A DNA stretch of 64,000 bases from Lytechinus pictus (GCF_037042905.1 NC_087247.1:77732420-77796419), one strand, 5' to 3'. Numbered from the stretch's first letter, positions 22,501 through 37,500 are shown. A program made the numbers and translations. The notes: generated by a model not told the origin, from the letters alone.

Positions 22501-25500
22501 TACCAAGTATCACTGAACATCCTGTGCAAGTTTCAGGTCACATGATCAAGGTCAAAGGTCATTTAAGGTCAATGAACTTTGGCCAAGTTGGGGGTATTTG
22601 TTGAATACCAACATAGAGTAACCTTACAAGTTTATTGGTCTATTTTATAAAACTTGGACATAGTATCACTGAACATCATATGCTAGTTTCAGGTCACATT
22701 ATCAAGGTCAAAGTTCATTGGACTTAGGCCATGTTGGAGGTATTTGTTGAATAATTATAACTCTGAAAATGTATGGATCTAGTTCTTAAAGCTTGGACAT
22801 AAGAGTAATCACGTATCACTGAATATCTCACGCGGATTTCAGGTCACATGACCAAAGTGAAAGGTCAGTAAGGTCATTGAACTTTGGCCATTTTGGAGGT
22901 AATTATTAAGTTGCTGTCATAACTTTCAAAGTTTATAGATATACTAATACATAGTTTATAAAATGTGGATATAGGGGTAATCAAGTATCACTAACAAGTC
23001 TTAGGTCGCATGATCAAGGTCAATTGTCATTTATTGTCAATGAATGTAGTAATATGAATTGTGTTTTTTGTGAGTAATTATTTTATAGTAGTTTTCAAAG
23101 TCAGCACTGCTGCTATATTGAATCGCGCGATGCAGGTGAGACTGCCAGAGGCGTTCCACTTGTTAGGATTTTGCTATCGCAGACATTTTGGAGAGTGAGC
23201 AAGACGATGCTCACAAGCGTTGCTAACAAGATTGCTAGGGGACCTACTGCGAGAGGGCTTTTATAACATTTGGCAGGCTCTGCTGAGTTCATACCATGGA
23301 CCTATGAAGAGATGGACATTCATCACTTAGAGAATGAATTCTCTAACAGGTAACTGTAATTGTTATCTGAACAACATTCTCTTCATACTAGTCTTCGTTG
23401 GTCCTATAATCGTTACCGTGAGAAGGGACTGAAGCAGTTCGTAAAATAACATTTATATTTCACAAATTATATGTGCAGTTGATAACAAATCAATGAAATT
23501 ATGGAAAATCGATGTGCAGTTTTTGTTATACCTTTGTTAATCTTAGTTCCATATGCTTTATTTGGGGAAATGTCGGCATATTTAATATAGAGGCAATATT
23601 GTGATTGATTGTTTACCATTTAAAATGACATTTTCCCAAGTTTCTCCATAATATTCCAGATATACGTGGCACATGTATACATGTAGATTGTGTATCTCTC
23701 AACGTTATTGAGGTCCTTACATGTATGTGTGAGCAGTAGTTAGCGTATCAAATAATATCATATTTCATATCATAAAAATTGTCTGCTTCTCCATATATGA
23801 AGCATGTTGACTGAAAGGCACATGCTGAAACGGTATCAGCCAACAAAAATCAAGACCGGGAAACTGCTCTGTCTTTGAGTGATCAGATACCCTTGGTAGT
23901 CATGGTAATTGCTATTGTTACAACACCTGTATGTTCTCATTAAGATGCGCATATCCAGGTGACGGTGACTATCATTGGATCAAAGAAATGCTCGCATTAA
24001 TCGTCCATCTTTTCATAGGTCCATGGTTGATACATAGCCTATAGGCGGTTCACGTACGTGACTGTAGCCCTAGCCTGCCTTGGGTTTCCCAACCTAGCAA
24101 ATATTCACTCTACGATGACATAACAAAAGAGTGTCTGGCTATATAAAAATCATAACACCCATTGAAGCCTAGGAATTACAATCACCTGCTTTACATGCCT
24201 ACATATTATTAGGGATGGTCCAGGTCGGATATATTTATATCTCAATAAATAGAGTAAAATTCACAAAGCAAAGTGCTGAAAATTCTATCATAATCAGATA
24301 ACAAATAACAAAGTTGTTGAATTTTAAAGATTTGCATTGTTCCGTTAAAACAGTTCTAGGCATGTCTTTTTGAATATTCATTAGTTGGGCTGATGATGTC
24401 ATCCCCACTTGTTCTTTTGTATTTTATTATATGAAATTAGATTTATTTATAATTTTTCTACCAAGAACTAAAACAATTGGATTGACAACTTATAAAATCC
24501 ATTAGTTAATTATTGCCGCAACTTATTTCATCATAATTGAGACATCATTTATACATTCATATGAAAAAATGAAGCATTTATGATTTCATGTAATAGCGAT
24601 GTGACATCCTCAGCCCACCTAATGAATATTCATGACGATGTGCATATAACTGTTTTCACAAAATATTGAGGAACTTTAAAATTCAATAACTTCATTATTT
24701 GTTATCCAATTTTGATGACATTTTCAGCATTTTGCTCTGTGAATTTTACTCTATGTATTTAGATATTCAGTACATATTTTCAGCCCGGATCATCCCTTTA
24801 ATTAACTTGGAAATAATTAAAGTTGTTACATGCTTTTGACATAAAGCGACATAATTTTAACAAGTAGATCTAAAACAATTAGAACAAAATCTAAAATGCT
24901 TAGCATGTCATATCAACAGTAGGTAATGTTCTTTTTTAAACTAAGCCCCCAAAATCAACTAAATTAGATCTACGCTGAATTCAAGTAAGTTTCCAAAAAT
25001 ACATACAAACTCTACACATTTTTTTATACAACTACTGTAAGCTATTATTAAGATCTATTGCATTTTCAAGATTATGGTTGAAGTAACATAAACATAATAA
25101 CACCAAATAAATTCAAATTACTCAATTTATTCATTCGTATAAAAATGAATTACATTTAAGCATGTTTCCAATTCAAAACAATTTGTTGTTATGTAGGCCT
25201 ACATGTATACAGTTAATAAACTACATTATAGAAAACATCTCAATGTCAGGGCGCGACAAACCCGCTTGCCCGGGGCAAGTGAAAGTGATGTGCGGGCAAG
25301 CATTTCTCAAAGTCAATTGCCCGATCGGGCAAGTGGTTGTTTTGGAAATGAAATATCAGTAGACCGTGTAAATTTCAATATCTTTTAGATAATCACAACT
25401 ATCTGTCATATTACATGTATGTCAAACCAGTAAAAAAAAAACAATGGAAACTGATGTAAAATCAGCGCCAACTACCAATTATTTATCGCCAGGTACCTCG

Positions 25501-28500
25501 TTCTAAAAACTGTGCCATTGCATCTTATGTTCTGTGTGTGCAATGACTGCGCATGCGCTACCATCTTGCGCAATTTGCCGATGCAAAACCTCCCCCCCCC
25601 AAAAAAAAAAAAAAAAAAAAAACCAAAAGTGGCTAAAATTTCACATTTTGCAAAAATGCATGAAATGGCCATCTATTTTCCATATTACCTTGAAATTGTT
25701 TTGATTTAGTTAGAAACTACGGAAAAAATTAATATTCAGCTCTTTCTTGACTCTGATTTATGATGATGTTACACTCGGTAAATGTTTTTGTCTCGCCTAC
25801 GTAGCGGAGCGAGACATAGACCTGTATCACTATTTCCGTCGTCGTCGTCAACAATTGTGTTGTACACCCAATAACTTTCTATAGCTTCGAGGTGGGATCA
25901 CCAAATTCATACCAGAGGTCCATCTCCTGAAGGCACAGGTCAAGTTCGAATATGAGTCGAATTTGAATAAGGTCAAAGGTCAATGAACTTTCCATGACTG
26001 GCACTGTGCTGTGTTGTACACACAATAACTTTCTATAGCTTCGAGGTGAGATCGCCAAATTCATAACAGAGGTCCATCTCTTGAAGGTGCAGGTCAAGTT
26101 CAAATGTGAGCCGAATTTGAATAAGGTCAAAGGTCAATGAACTTTCCATGACTGGCACTGTGCTGTGCTGTACACACAATATATTTCTATATCTTCGAGG
26201 TAGGATTGCCAAATTCATACAAGAGGTCCATCTCTTGAAGGTGCAGGTCAAGTTCGAATGTGAGTTGAATTTGATTAAGGTCAAAGGTCAATGAACTTTC
26301 CATGACTGGCACTGTGCTGTGTTGTACACACAATAACTTTCTATAGCTTCGAGGTGGGATCGCCAAACTCATAACAGAGGTCCATCTCTTGAAGGTGCAG
26401 GTCAAGTTCGAATGTGAGTTGAATTTGATTAAGGTCAAAGGTCAATGAACTTTCACACTACTTTGTTCCTCTAATGACATGAACTTTATGATTTTATACT
26501 TTTTAACACTAATATTTTACTTTAGAACTCAGTACTCTCTATACCTGAACCAGATTTTGTATTTTACTTGTTTATTCTTTAAAAAATGTTGTTGTTATTT
26601 ATTTAATGAGCTACATGTAGGCTATAGTTCTTGGCACCATTTATAATATTCACACAAATTTGCCAATGGTACAATATAAAAGTTGGCAAAGTTTCTTAAA
26701 TGTTACCCTTCAGATTTAACATGCAGTCTCTTCATGACTGCAATATGCAGGCGAGACAACGCTTGGCGTTTGCCTTGTTTATGATTGTGGTCCCACATGT
26801 AGACTTTCATGGTTTTTTTTTTTTTTTTTTAACCCATGAAAGTCTACATGCGGGACTACAATTAAAAAAATATTGACCAGGTGTACATGTAACATCACAA
26901 AATGAAGAAAAAACAAGAGAGAGGTGAATATTAATAATTTTCGTGATAGTTTTCGTCTAATTAAAAAAAAATCAAGGAAGTATGGAAAGTAAATGATGAT
27001 TTCATGAATTTAAAGATACAAAATGTGAAATTTTAGCCACTCCACTTTTGATTTTTTTTTTTTACATCATAAATCGATCTTTTTCAGAGTCAATAAAGAG
27101 CTGAATATGTTTCGCTGGCTTTCTTTACAGTTTCCAACTAAAAACAAATCTAAGGAAATTTGGCAAACAGATAACCATTTCGTGAATTTAAAGATGCAAA
27201 CTATGAAATTTTAGCAACTTTTGGTGAAGGTTTTTTTTTTAAACCTTAAAGGACAAGTCCACCCCGACAAAAAGTTGATTTGAATAAAAAGAGAAAAATC
27301 CAACAATCATAACACTGAAAATTTCATCAAAATCGAATGTAAAATAAGAAAGTTATGACATTTTAAAGTTTCGCTTAATTTCACACAACAGTTATATGCA
27401 CATCCTTGCCAGTATGCAAATGAGGGGACTGATGACATCACACACTATTTCTTTTGTATTTTATTATCTGAAATATTAAATATTCTGATTTTCTCACCCA
27501 TGTCATTTGAAATTGAGCATTATTCCTCCCTGAACTTATGGAATTAACATTGTTTAACATTATGTAGTTCAGTCAAGTTTCACATTATTGTCATTTCTGT
27601 ATAAATTGAAATATTGTATAATTCAAACAATAAAAACAAAAGAAATAGTGAGTGATGGACATCATAGACTCGCATTTGCATATCACTGAGTTGTGCATAT
27701 AACTGTTTTGAGAAAAATATGCGATACTTTAAAATATCATAACTTTCTTATTTTACGTCTGATTTCGATGAAGTTTTCAGTGTTGTGCTTGTTAGATTTT
27801 TCCCTTTTTATTCAAATCAACATTTTTCTGGGGTGGAACTTGACCTTTAAATGCCCATTTATAAATTGCGAAAAGTTTTTTTCAAAATAAACGTAATGAC
27901 TCAGGCCTACGTTGCTGTACATGATTTTCAATTGTTGTTACTTTGTATGACCTTTAAAAATAAGAGTAGTGCCGTCATAATAAATAAATTTATAAAACAA
28001 ATTTATAGGCAAGCTGTTTTTTCTACCGGGCAAGCAAAATTTTTCATTACTTGCCCTGTCGGGCAAGTGACAAATTTTTTTTGGTAGAGGCCTGCAATGT
28101 TACAAAATATACTATTGGGCTTGCCACATACACAGGTGTATCTGCAAGTATTAGTAAAAATATATAATTTTGATTTCTATGAATTAGCATTCATGGGTCA
28201 TGACTACATGTCAAGTAACATGTTGTCATATTGACATACAAATTGGACAAGGTTGATTTCAAATTATCATGTTTACTCACTTTGCAGTCTGCCATTAGAT
28301 GACGAAATAACAATAAAGGATGAACAAGACTTTGATAGGTAAGTAAAACATACCTCCCAACAAAAAATAGAGAATATGGCATACCCTCCATGTTTTGTTT
28401 TTAATCCCTCTTACTAAGTTTTTTTCCTCTCGCATAACTTGCCCTCTTCTTATCTCACTCCCCTTCTCTTTATCTGTTTGATATTAGCTGCTACAATCTA

Positions 28501-31500
28501 GATAATAATATGTCTTTCTGTAAGAATATCCTACGCATACATGGTCCATGCTACTCCTCCTATCCTAGCATAGGCAAAGCAATGGGGAATGCCAGAAATT
28601 TTGCTGGAGAGATGATGAGTGAGGTTCTTGTTGAAAATATGCATACTTTTATTAATGAAGACGCCTTTAATCAAGAGATTAGGCCCCCATTCCACAGAGG
28701 GGAAACCTTTAAAGGATCTTTGAAAGACCAAAAATTGGCAAGGTCTTACAGTACCAGTCTTTAAGATCACTGAACTTTGTCATCTCCATGGAATGGCTCA
28801 GGAATACTCCCGAAAGAGCTCTGAAAGACCATGACCATGAAACTTGCTTGGTCTTTAAGGGTCCTTCATCAAACTTTCAAAGATCTCCGAGGTCTTTCAC
28901 GATTCCTGATGGATCTGATCTTTCAATGGCCTTTGTGGTCCTTGTGAGTGCCAAAACTTTTTGAAACAGTTCAAAACGGTCTTTCAGTGGTCTTTCAAGA
29001 AAATGGTCTTTTGGTGGTCTCTCAGCAGTCTTTCGATGAACATTCCAAGTTTTTATTAGTCTTTCCATGATCTTTTGAAGGGTCTCTCAAGATTTTTCAA
29101 CCTTTTAAACCTTTACACTTTAGTTTTCTTTTAAAAGACCAAAAAGGATTGAGGAATATTAATGACAAGCTAGTATCTGTTGAAAGGTAGCAAGGAAGTT
29201 TGTAGATGAATGGACCACAAAATTAAATGTTCATTACAGTCAAGATGTCTGGTCTGTAGTTTACAATATTCCACAGAAATGTACCACAGACACTAAATTA
29301 AGATGGTTTCAGTTTCGGCTCATTCACAGAATTTGGGGAGTTAATTCATGTCTTTTAAAAATAGATAAAATTGATTCACGATTATGTTCCTTTTGTAAAA
29401 CTGAAGAAGAAACATTAATTCATTTATTCTCTGTATGTCCGATAACTTTATTATTTGGGAACAAAATTATACAGTGGTTAAGAGAGCTTTCAAATATTAA
29501 TTTACAGTTTGATCGAGAATTGTGTTTATTTGGAATTGGATCATTTAATTTTTGTATCACCTGCACAGCATAGTGAGAGTATAGGCGCCGCTTTTCTGAC
29601 GGCGGCACCTTCAAAAGCAAATCTTAACCAAAGGTTAAGTCTTTGAAATGACAGCATAACTTAGAAAAGTATATAGACCTAGGGTGGTATTCTGAACCTC
29701 AATTAGCAGTCAATTAGCGCTCAATTAGCATTTTGGTATTCTGAAAAGTCACTTTAGTGCCCCTTTCCTTATTTGGCAGGGGTGCGTTACGCGCACTTGC
29801 AATAGTACGCGTTATGAATGCGCGAAGACTTAATTGAGTAGTTACAAGACTTGGTATTCTGAAAAGTCTCATAGCGCTCAATAAGCGGACTTTCCAATGG
29901 GAAAAGATAATGGTTATAAGAGGTCCATTAAGTCTCATCATCTCTTGCTATCAAATAGTGGCTTTCATTTCAAATAAATATTATCAAATCGATTTTGACT
30001 AAAAGAAGAAGGAAGAAAGAGAATTAAGGAGAAAGGTACAAAAAGGAAATAGAATGAAGGGGAAGAATGTAGTATATAGAAATAATTAAAATAGGAATAG
30101 GGAATATATATTTGGTAATAAAGAAGTTAGAAAAGAGGAAAAAAGGAAACAGAAATTGTTTACACAAGGGAACTAATACAATCATTTTCTATATTTTCTT
30201 TTGTCATTAGTATTCTACAGTATTTTATATTTTGCACAATTTTTTAAAAATAATGAGATTGCCAAATCACGATAGGTGCAGCAATGTTCAGGGACGAATC
30301 ATACTTTGTTTCCGACAATAAAAAACAAAAATAGGCCCATTTAGTATTTAAATGAACATTTTGTCATAGTTTTTGTCTCACCTGCATAGCAGAGTGAGAC
30401 TATAGGCGCTGCTTTTCCGACGGCGGCGGCGGTGTCAACACCAAATCTTAACCAAAGGTTAAGTTTTTGAAATGACAGCATAACTTAAAAAGTATATGGA
30501 CCTAGTTCATGAAACTTGGCCATAAGGTTAATCAAGTATTACTTAACATCCTGCCTGAGTTTCATGTCACATGACCAAGGTCAAAGGTCATTTAGGGTAA
30601 ATGAATTTTGGTCAAGTTGGGGATATTTGTTTTCCTGGTATCGCATTGCAATTTGCTCCACATTTTTGAAAGACTGCTATGCATTAAGTCTTTTCTATAG
30701 TATATTCTTACATAGGACTGTACATAATAGTTGATAGCTTTTCTCTTTAAAGTATTATTCAAATTTGTAAAGCAAAATTATTCCCTGATTACCATCAAGT
30801 CACATGACCAAGGTCAAAGGTCAGTGAACTTTGGCCATATTAGGGGTATTTGCTGCATTACTATTAATGTTTATGGATCTGATTCATGAAACTTGGACTT
30901 GGAAGAGTAATCAAGTATCACTGAATGGTAAATGGTACCTTCTTTCCATACTTTGAATTTCAACGTGCTTTAATGGTATACAAATCAATTTTCTACAGTC
31001 TTTGTGATGCAATTGGGTCTGGTTTTTCCACAGATTCACTTATAATTACTAAATCTATTGAACCAATCATTCCTGAAGCTTTGCACCTTGTTGTGAAAAC
31101 ATGTGTAGGTTGCTCAAATATATATCACTCTTTTTTCAACTTTAAAGTTGAAGAATGTAAGGCTCTTGTCAGCTGGAAAGGTCTGTTGGGTTTTCGAGGT
31201 GACGTTTGGGTTGCTTTTTGTTTGATTCCTTTTCAGGCAACAATGGAAACATAAGATGGTTTCAAATTAAAATTTTAAACAAAATATTGTATATGAAAGA
31301 TTGTCTGTTGAAATTTGGTATAGTAGCAAATATAAAATGTATTTTTGTATTGATAATGATGAAACAATTATGCATATATATTGCATTTGTACTCATTCTA
31401 TTGTAATATGGTTGAGAATAGAATCATGGATATTTCAAAATACTCGAGAGGTGGTCGATCGTATTAACGAATGAAAACAAATTGTTTGGATTTTGTGGTA

Positions 31501-34500
31501 CAAATAATAATGCTCTTAACTGTGTCATGATGATCATAAGAAAAGAGATATATTTAGCCACATTGAGAAAATAGTTACCTTCATTTATCACAATTATGTC
31601 GGCTTTAAAACTTTATAATGGAAAAATATATTTGGTCGCATGTCATAAGGTGGTCAAATTTCGCGAACAGGGTAAAAATGGTCAAAAAACTTATTTTTTG
31701 ATATGTTATAGCTATTACCATTCTCTAAATAATGAAAAAGTTTTAAGTCTGGAATACCTTTATTTTTCCTTAAAATGACTAATTAACAGCTAATTATTAC
31801 ATAGACGTCAATGTAAATGTGAATTTTGAAATGTGTTTTTCTCAAATTGGACCTGCTGCACATAAAATGGTGTCAAAAATTAATGCAACATTGGATCACC
31901 CTAGTAAATTGCATTTATAATCTTGAAACATCAATAATTAAATCTGTACCAAAAATAGAATAATTATCTATTATTGTATGCATATTAATTATACTAATTA
32001 ATTAACAGTATTCAATTTCACATTTTTGCCCCAAAAATACCTGTCACTGTATTTTTATGCTTGGCAAATTGACAACATCATGGATGGAAATGTTTGTTGC
32101 AATGATATTAAAATTACAAATTAGATAATTAACCAAATCTCTCCGGTTTACTAATTGATTAGGTTGCAGATCAGAGCTGACATACACATGTATTCCATTG
32201 CTGCATATTTTCAAAATTGTCAAATTTTTATGACATTTAGTTGTTCCCTACTTAAAAACGCCCAGAAATATGAGGATAACAGTCATATTACATATTATAG
32301 TAAGTTGTTAATTAGGTTTAATTAATATTTTATCATTTACCGCATCCACCGGCTCTGCATCCACCGGCTCCGCCACCCCTGTTACTTCAAACTTAATGTG
32401 CTATAGTTTTTGTTCCTGATATTGTATTGATCTAATTCATAGTAATATATTTAGCCTATAGTTCTAGCTTCAAAATGAGATATTACTCAATAAATTTGGT
32501 CAAGATGCTGTGATGTACAGTGTAGCAACAATTTTTCCATGGCACCGTGTGGAAAATTGTTCATACGCCACCCTTTTTGCATACCCAACTTATGAAATGC
32601 GACCATTTATGAAACAAATTTCAGAGCAAATAAGTTCAGAAAGAAATGGTTTCGTTTCAGAAACTTTTTCGAACAAGCTGGCAATCTAACACATTAACAA
32701 ACATAATTATTTAGTGTATATTACTAGGAGTGGGCTATAAATGGGTGATTTTTGGTTTTACTGTGGCAACAGTTTTTTTGTGTTCCTTTTACCTTATCTC
32801 AACATGAAATGACAATATTTTTTGTCTCGGGTCCGAGAAAAAAGTGTGCCGGGCCAAAATCCAAAATGGCCGCCAAAACCCCCCAAAATCACAGTTTTGG
32901 CCACAACTTTTTTATTTGGTGGTCAATTTCTCTGGTTTTGGTGTCTATTCATATGTTTTGGTGGGCAGGCAATTTGTTTTTCCTATATTTAGTACTTTTA
33001 AACCATTATTTGTAGAGTTAAAAGGTAATTATACCTAAATTTTCCCATTTTTGTAGCCCTTTTTCAGCCAAAAAAAGTGGGTTTTATCATCCTGGGGTTC
33101 TGGGATATTAGATGGTACGAGGTCAACAATAGCAAGCAGCTTCATATAGCTAGATTGCTTTTATTCCTCCACTTTGGGTCTTACGGATATTTGTTAAATA
33201 TATCTTATCAAATAAAAGAAAATGTACATTTATCAACATACGGGACTACGGTATACGGTGTACAATGCACTCTACATACTACACTGCATATATCCATGCA
33301 TTGACCACCATGGCATATGACAATTAAGGCCTGTATATAAACTATATTGTCATAGAAATGAGCTTCAAAGGTTTAGAATTAGATTGTGAATTTGATTCCT
33401 TGTCAGCTGATGTACATGGTGAAACCAGCAACGTAAATTACACTTACATGTAAATATCACATACATGTATATATACGTACATCACATTTTTAGCCATATC
33501 TTCTTCATTTGGAGGCTTTTTTTTTTACCTGGTTCTGGTGTCTAACTGGCCTATGTTTATGGGGTCAGGTAAGTACTAGTATCATGGTAAGGCTGATCAA
33601 CAAGCCAATCAGACTAAAGGATTGCACGCAAGTTACCATTAAGTTAACATAATGGTACATTTTTATGCAACGGGGCCCAGAATAGCTACAGTGTAAATTA
33701 CCTCTCTCCGCCCCCTGAATTAGCATATTTGACAAAACATGTCTTCAATTTCTGAGACAAAACATATCTTCAATTTCTGAGGCATCTAATTCTAAACCTG
33801 AGAGCTCATTTCTATGACACTATAGTTTATACAACCCTTGTTATCTGTCATGGTGGCCAATGCATTTATGCAGTGCAGTATGTGTGTACAGTACATTGTA
33901 TACTGTAGTGTATAGCCCCAATTGATGGATAATTGACATTTTTTATTTAATAAGATAACAAATATCCGTAAGACCCAAAGTGGAGGAATAAAAGCAATCT
34001 AGCTATATGAAGTTGCTTGCTATTGTTGACCTCGTACCATCTAATATCCCAGAACCCCAGGATGATAAAACCTACTTTTTGGCTGAAAAAAGGCTACAAA
34101 AATTGGAAAATTTAGGTATAATTACCTTTTAACTCTACAAATAATGGTTTAAAAGTACTAATTATAGGAAAAACAAATTGCCTGCCCCCGAAAACATATG
34201 AATAGACACCAAAACCAGAGAAAAAAAACCACCAAATAAAAAAGTTGTGGCCAAAACTGTGATTTTGGGGGGTTTTAGCGGCCATTTTGGATTTTGGCCC
34301 GGCACACTTTTTTCTCGGACCCGAGACAAAAAATATTGTCATTTCATGTTGAGATACATTACAAGGAATAAAAAAAAACTGTTGTCATATTGAAATTACA
34401 AAAAAAGTATTTTTGACCCATGTATAGCCCACTCCTAATATTACTTAGATATATTTATCAGATCTCTTTTTTTTTTTTGCCAAATTTGCTTTGGCTGTGA

Positions 34501-37500
34501 CAACTTATTGGATGTTTGTGTGAATTTCAGCTGTATTTTCAAGGTCATTGTCATGTAAGAACAATTAATACTATATCTTTGAAGTACTCATTATGGACTA
34601 CCAGTACTGCAAATATCTATATGATCAGGCATTCAGTCTTTGAGAAAATCAATTTTGAAATGTGTTGTAAAGCTCACATGTGTTGTGAATATGCTAATGT
34701 CAGGGCATTTATAGCTATTTTTTAGATCAATGTCAAGGTCAAAAGATAAAGATATGATTTTATGTATTATTTGGAGCGTAAAATAGTTCACCAGAAAGGA
34801 ACATGATTTGCAAGAATTAGCTTAAAGTCACCATTAGTATTGAAATGACACACAAGTGAAAGTGGGTGTAAACACATTTTAACGCCCTATCATTACGGGA
34901 AATTGGCCCGATTGATTGTTTTTGATGATTTTCAGCTGTATTTTTCAAGGTCATTGCCAATAAGACAAACTATTTGTGATGCATATCCTTTTAGTACTAA
35001 TTACAGACTACATGTACCATTACAGACAATACCAGTGATTGCTCGCTTTTCATTTTTGATTTATCCCAATTTGAAATGTGCTGAAAACTTGTATTTGTCG
35101 TCGATTTACATCAATTTTGGGGTGTTTACGACCTTTTTTGAATGCGTAAACCAGCTATTAAACATTTCGGTCACAAAAAAAATTGAAGTATCCCATGAAA
35201 ATATCAGTAAATGTCTATCAGTATATAAAAATTGGGGTCGCACCTCGATGGGATGAGGGGTGATTCGTGACCAAGAAATCGACGCGCATGGTAGGGCCAA
35301 GTTCATCTAATTTACAGAAAATAAGAACTCTACCTCATCAAACTTGGCTGAAGCAGTCAATCAAAATTAGTCAATTTTATTTAAACTCGATTGTTTGGCC
35401 ACTTATTGGTTGCTAAGGGAGGCCATATCTTAGCAACCGTTTGACCATGGGGCAAAATATTTCACATTTTTTCCGTCAGAAACTTGGGGGAACAGTTTAA
35501 AGAAAATCAAAGGGGGTCGGGTGGCCATTTTGGAGGTAATTATTAGATTGCTGTCATAACTTTGAAAGTTTATAGATATAGTTTATAAAATGTGGATCTA
35601 GGGGTAATCAAGTTTCACTGACAAGTCTTAGGTCGCATGATCAAGGTCAAATGTCATTGCCAATGAACGTAGTATTGTATCATTATATGAATGGTGTTTT
35701 TTGTGAATAATTATTTTATAGTAGTTTTCAAAGTCAGCACTGCAAAAAATCCTGTACCACATTTTAACATTGGTACAGATCCATTTAAGCAAATGACGAT
35801 ATAACTGTCGAAAAATATTTCCACTTGAGTGAGCACCACTTACTTTTGAAAAGTTAGTGAAAAATGATTTGCGCAGAACCTTGAAATAATTATGCGAATA
35901 AAAGTTGACCTTAATCATGAAGAACACGTGGAATTTAGCTAGTAAAATTGATTTGAAGACATCTTTTACCTTTTTAAATTTGTTTCCTTTCCCAAAACAC
36001 TTTGAAGAGTGCATTGCACCCACCCCACTCCCCTACACACCGAGGTCATTGTGACGATATTTGCTTTATCCACTGAGCTGTGATTTACATGAAATAGCTA
36101 AGGCTTGATTTTCATTTTGTTAATCATTGTCAAGCTTTGAACAAGTGTGGAGAAACAAGTATTAAATGAAAAATGAAATGCAAACCCACTTTAAATGATA
36201 AAAACTTAGTGAAAAAATGCTGAAGATGTCTGATATAAACTTTTGTTCAGATTCAGTTATGTCCTCAGATCCTGCTGGCACAAAAAGGGTAAAGGTTGTG
36301 CTTACTAAGTGTTGAAATTTCAATTTGGGCATGTTGGGTGGCAAAATTGTTACAAAATGCTTGAATGTATCCGTTTTAATTTCAATTGACTAAAAGTGCA
36401 AGGAAAATGTGTGAGTAATGTTTCGCAGGGTAAATTTGATTTCGCCCTTTCACCTTGACACAGCGTGAAAACAAGCATTTCTGCGCAAACAGATATCGCG
36501 AGCTTTACAAAAATGGACAGTGCTCATTCAAGTGTAATAGTCTGTCAAAACTTTTACTTTCATTGGATAGATGAGACCCAAACCCAAGATTATATATGTG
36601 AAAAAATTACCCACACGTTGTATATATTTTAATTCCCAGGGCTTTTTCAAAGTGTAAACCTTCTTTTTGATACGCATTGTATTGAATCGCGCTATGCAGG
36701 TGAGACTGCCAGAGGTGCTCCACTTGTTTCATTTTATGTCCGCTTGTAGATTTGACCAAAACGAAAATATGTCTGTCAACAGTCCAGGAAGCCTTTACAC
36801 TTGTGTGTTTTGAAGTCTGGAAGAGTAGATTTGAATTTTTCTGCATCAGATCCTTAACACTCACTGTTCCTGAGCCTTTCAATTTTATTTTATTTTTCAT
36901 CATTCGTTTCGGCCTGTATGAAGTGAATTTTACAATGATCGGTAGAGGTGCTAACTTGGTGTTACGGGCCACGCCGGCCTATGATCCTTGGGGTTGAACA
37001 TCATGACTGCTAGTTGGTCGGCGAATATGATGGGATCGATCAATGTCGCATGGAGTAAGATCCATACTATTCTGGTTTGCTGCGTTTCGAACGATTTCAT
37101 TGTTATCTTCGTCAGGAGTAGACTTAATTCCCAGGATACGGATATTATTGCGACGGAAGTACTGCCTGATGTGGTCAAGCCTATTTGACAAAGCATTTGT
37201 GTTAGTCCTGTTTATCAGAAACCAATTTTTCAAAATCAGGAAGTTGCTTCAATTTAGTATCGATAGATATTTCAAGAACCTGTAGACTAGCGAGCTTCTC
37301 ATCAAGTATTTCACATAATTTATTTTCGCGCTTATCCATGTCATCATTGAGTTTGTGTCTCTCGCGTTTCATTGCCACAGCCGGTTCTAGGACAACTACC
37401 CCCTGGACAATAACCCCCCGGACAACTACCCCCCGTACAATTACCCCCTGAGGACAATTACCCCCCAGACAATTACCCCCCGGACAATTACCCCCCGAGG

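Larger units (their letters stand above)
20856..23240. repeat. Foldback repeat with arms 20856-20990 and 21783-21864 + 23163-23238
   Basis: The left arm is the diverged reverse complement of the right arm: the CGATAGTCAAT, CCTTACTAAAT and AGCGTTGCTAACA words match in order. The right arm is split by the Family 1 element 21865-23162, so the left arm gives its empty site (GGTATTTAGG against the filled TTTTT...TTAGG). Confidence 0.6.
25247..28094. mobile_element. hAT-like element with GGGCAAG words and CAATGT target duplication
   Basis: Starts CAGGGCGCGACAAA and ends TGGTAGAGGCCTG, imperfect inverted termini of the CAGGSCTC type. CAATGT flanks both sides (25241-25246 and 28095-28100). Near each end, CTTGCCCG/CGGGCAAGT words form short palindromes. 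The interior is non-coding and contains the Family 2 element (25790-26777) and the TTAA MITE (27246-27850). A 6-bp duplication is uncommon for hAT, so the superfamily is tentative. Confidence 0.55.
30375..36726 (+). mobile_element. Family 1 Helitron-like element, copy F, split by insertions
   Basis: Head at 30375 (GTCTCACCTGCATAGC...GTGAGAC). Family 1 units at 30375-30632 and 30790-30924, then 35521-35750, and tail at 36677-36726 (CTATGCAGGTGAGACTGCC...CACTTG). Between lie an L1-like fragment, a 7-bp-TSD foldback element, an unclassified repeat and a 0.9-kb insert. It abuts the L1-like ORF1 at 36727. Confidence 0.6.

Noticed and set aside
25879..26438. Three overlapping 83-residue minus-strand frames
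   Set aside because: They repeat at exactly 154 bp, the tandem unit of the Family 2 element, and have no start context or domain.
28510..28764. 84-residue frame near LIN37 exon 2
   Set aside because: No similarity recognised, no splice support in phase with LIN37, probably chance.
36752..37285. Plus-strand frames opposite the L1-like ORF1
   Set aside because: Antisense of the ORF1 fragment.
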